From an uncultured Prevotella sp. (lineage in GTDB: Bacteria > Bacteroidota > Bacteroidia > Bacteroidales > Bacteroidaceae), in the NCBI GenBank assembly GCA_900555035.1, contig USJX01000109.1, forward strand, positions 1 through 7,556: a stretch of DNA of 7,556 nt, in the 5' to 3' direction. The position numbers were made by a program, and so were the translations under genes. Every line of letters begins with the position of its first letter. The first letter of the stretch is position 1. A model generated the notes under the pieces. That model saw nothing but the letters and a program-made list of their open reading frames with translations, was not told the origin of the DNA and did not search any database. Of the stretch, positions 6,743 through 7,556 are shown piece by piece.

Positions 6743-7246
6743 TTATATAATCGTGGCGAAGTTCTCGATATGCTCGTCGATGTAGAAAGCCACCATGCCT
6801 GTCCACTGCTCCTCGTTCTCCACGAACACATCGTCGAAGTCATCAAACTCCGGCAACTTCTCATAGAGCGCCATGAACTCCTCGTCGCTCATGTCGCCCT
6901 CAATCTCCTCGTGATGGGTCTTGTAGAGGAAGTGGCTTTTCTTGATCAATTTCGAAAGGTCCACCAGTCCCCAGTTCCGGAACGCCTTATCGGTAGGGTT
7001 CTTCCAGATGAAGGCACCATATCCGTTATGGATAAGCTGAATCATTCCGCCGTCCATCATCTCCTCGTGCAGGGTATCCCATGCCAGGAGCGTAATCTGG
7101 TCGCTGTTCAACTCGGCCATATTCTCGGCGGTAAGCTCCCCACCGATTGCCTCACGGATGGCATCTACGAACGCCTTCACAAACTCGTCCATGCCTGCCT
7201 CGGCAGCCTGCTGAAGCACGGCATCCTTTATCTTAACTTCGATCAT
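6743..7246 (-). CDS. DMP19-family (DUF4375) acidic protein
   Basis: A 167-residue cytoplasmic-looking protein with no signal peptide or membrane segment. Residues 46-77 fit the DMP19/DUF4375 core: a helix ending in WDTLHEE, then MMDGGMIQLIHNGYG, where the family has a WxLxxEVxNGGFxQFFxN pattern. The protein is strongly acidic: I count 36 Asp/Glu against 12 Lys/Arg, and the last third (about 113-162) has 19 acidic residues with a single lysine. The family is named after a Neisseria DNA-mimic protein that binds a transcription factor; whether this member mimics DNA is unknown. It is the first gene of the cluster with smpB and metH and has its own consensus promoter. The start at 7246 lies about 22-25 bases after the predicted transcription start. 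The gene ends in an A+T-rich inverted repeat (6731-6737 with 6744-6750) overlapping its stop codon. Confidence 0.72.
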   Translation of the reverse strand: MIEVKIKDAVLQQAAEAGMDEFVKAFVDAIREAIGGELTAENMAELNSDQITLLAWDTLHEEMMDGGMIQLIHNGYGAFIWKNPTDKAFRNWGLVDLSKLIKKSHFLYKTHHEEIEGDMSDEEFMALYEKLPEFDDFDDVFVENEEQWTGMVAFYIDEHIENFATII

Positions 7247-7275
7247 AATCTACAAAAATTGCTATTTTCAGTTTG

Positions 7276-7306
7276 CAAAGATACATGAAATTGTGCATAA
7301 ACCCAA
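7276..7306 (-). promoter_or_regulatory. Bacteroidetes-type promoter for DMP19 gene-smpB-metH
   Basis: On the minus strand TTG (7304-7306) is followed after 20 bases by TATCTTTG (7276-7283, followed by C), an exact TAnnTTTG -7 element. The predicted start of transcription near 7269 leaves a leader of about 22 bases to the ATG at 7246. The -33 part is a shorter match than at the other promoters. Confidence 0.72.
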
Positions 7307-7352
7307 GAAAAAATCTAAATATTAGGTTAAAGAGTCAAAAAGAATACTCATT

Positions 7353-7386
7353 TTTGGGTATTTTACAGATATTTTTTGTACTTTTG
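7353..7386 (+). promoter_or_regulatory. Bacteroidetes-type promoter for the plus-strand gene at 7490
   Basis: TTTG (7353-7356) and TACTTTTG (7379-7386) match the -33/-7 consensus, with a 22-base spacer that is slightly long. Transcription would start near 7393, giving a leader of about 97 bases before the start codon, the longest leader in the window. Confidence 0.68.
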
Positions 7387-7455
7387 TGGTCGGAATTGAG
7401 GTTGTAAGACCAATGTTTCAGCAAAACAATATGAATTAAGAAGAAGAATTTATAC

Positions 7456-7479
7456 TTTTATATATTCATTAATATAAAA
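7456..7479 (+). repeat. A+T-rich inverted repeat in the leader of the plus-strand gene
   Basis: TTTTATAT (7456-7463) and ATATAAAA (7472-7479) are exact reverse complements around an 8-base centre, ending 10 bases before the ATG at 7490. As RNA this would be a weak all-A/U hairpin next to the ribosome-binding region. It could affect translation, but A+T-rich leaders readily form such repeats by chance. Confidence 0.4.
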
Positions 7480-7489
7480 TTTAGCGAAT

Positions 7490-7556
7490 ATGATCTATTC
7501 AAAAGAAGTAGACAACATGTGCGTTGTCGCTAAGGGTCCTAACCACGGACCAGCTC
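7490..7556 (+). CDS. Probable NifU-like iron-sulfur cluster scaffold protein (N-terminal 22 codons only)
   Basis: The plus strand from 7490 reads MIYSKEVDNMCVV followed by AKGPNHGPA and runs off the right edge. From memory this matches the N-terminus of a Bacteroidetes protein annotated as iron-sulfur cluster assembly scaffold (NifU/IscU-like fold), which typically continues with a proline-rich PIPEEG stretch and is paired with a GGGtGRT protein gene. One cysteine (C11) is visible; the putative cluster-binding cysteines would lie beyond the window. The start is supported by the promoter at 7353-7386 and an open frame to the edge. With only 22 residues the family call is tentative, though that a gene begins here is likely. 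Confidence 0.55.
   Translation, partial: MIYSKEVDNMCVVAKGPNHGPA

Larger units (their letters stand above)
7247..7489. other. Divergent intergenic region
   Basis: This 243-base gene-free stretch separates the minus-strand DMP19-smpB-metH cluster from the plus-strand gene at 7490. It holds two back-to-back consensus promoters (7276-7306 minus, 7353-7386 plus), about 46 bases apart at their -33 elements, and a leader of about 97 bases for the plus-strand gene. No tRNA-like, riboswitch-like or longer repeated structure was recognised. Confidence 0.8.

Noticed and set aside
7413..7439. An eight-codon upstream open frame (MFQQNNMN) in the leader of the plus-strand gene
   Set aside because: It is too short, has no ribosome-binding signal and no regulatory codon run; chance is the simpler explanation.
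1..7556. Mobile element, CRISPR, phage, toxin-antitoxin or defence system
   Set aside because: No transposase, integrase, repeat-spacer array or recognised defence domain was found; all complete genes except the DMP19-family protein and the HAD phosphatase have clear housekeeping roles.

Overview
The window looks like an ordinary core-genome stretch of a Bacteroidales bacterium, most likely Prevotella/Segatella-like. Three things point there. Four intergenic regions carry the Bacteroidetes vegetative promoter pattern (TTTG or TTG at -33, TAnnTTTG at -7). Start codons mostly lack strong Shine-Dalgarno sequences and have A+T-rich leaders. The proteins (a Map with a ~38-residue N-terminal extension, a MetH that stops after the B12 domain, an L28 beginning MSKICQITGKK) read as Bacteroidales versions. 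The genus is inferred from protein and promoter style, not from a database search.

Layout from left to right: (1) the first 13 codons of rpmB (ribosomal protein L28), minus strand, with its own promoter at about 92-122; (2) a strong hairpin terminator at 165-210; (3) a tight minus-strand operon map - tsaD - pncC (2641 down to 223) with gaps of 15 and 7 bases, driven by a promoter at 2669-2699; (4) a HAD-family phosphatase gene (2750-3370, minus); (5) a second minus-strand cluster, DMP19-family gene - smpB - metH (7246 down to 3444), with gaps of 32 and 3 bases, driven by a promoter at 7276-7306; (6) a divergent intergenic region (7247-7489) with a plus-strand promoter at 7353-7386; (7) the first 22 codons of a plus-strand gene that runs off the right edge, probably a NifU-like iron-sulfur scaffold protein.

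Many of the genes serve the translation cycle: a ribosomal protein (rpmB), N-terminal methionine removal (map), tRNA t6A modification (tsaD), ribosome rescue (smpB) and methionine synthesis (metH). PncC recycles the NMN made by DNA ligase. All complete genes are on the minus strand and appear intact.

I do not see a mobile element, CRISPR array, tRNA, rRNA or defence system. I do not think the window holds a dramatic undescribed system. The points most worth a second look are the MetH without its reactivation domain, the very acidic DMP19-family protein leading the smpB-metH operon, the paired palindromes at the map promoter, and a near-identical A+T-rich motif placed just before two start codons.
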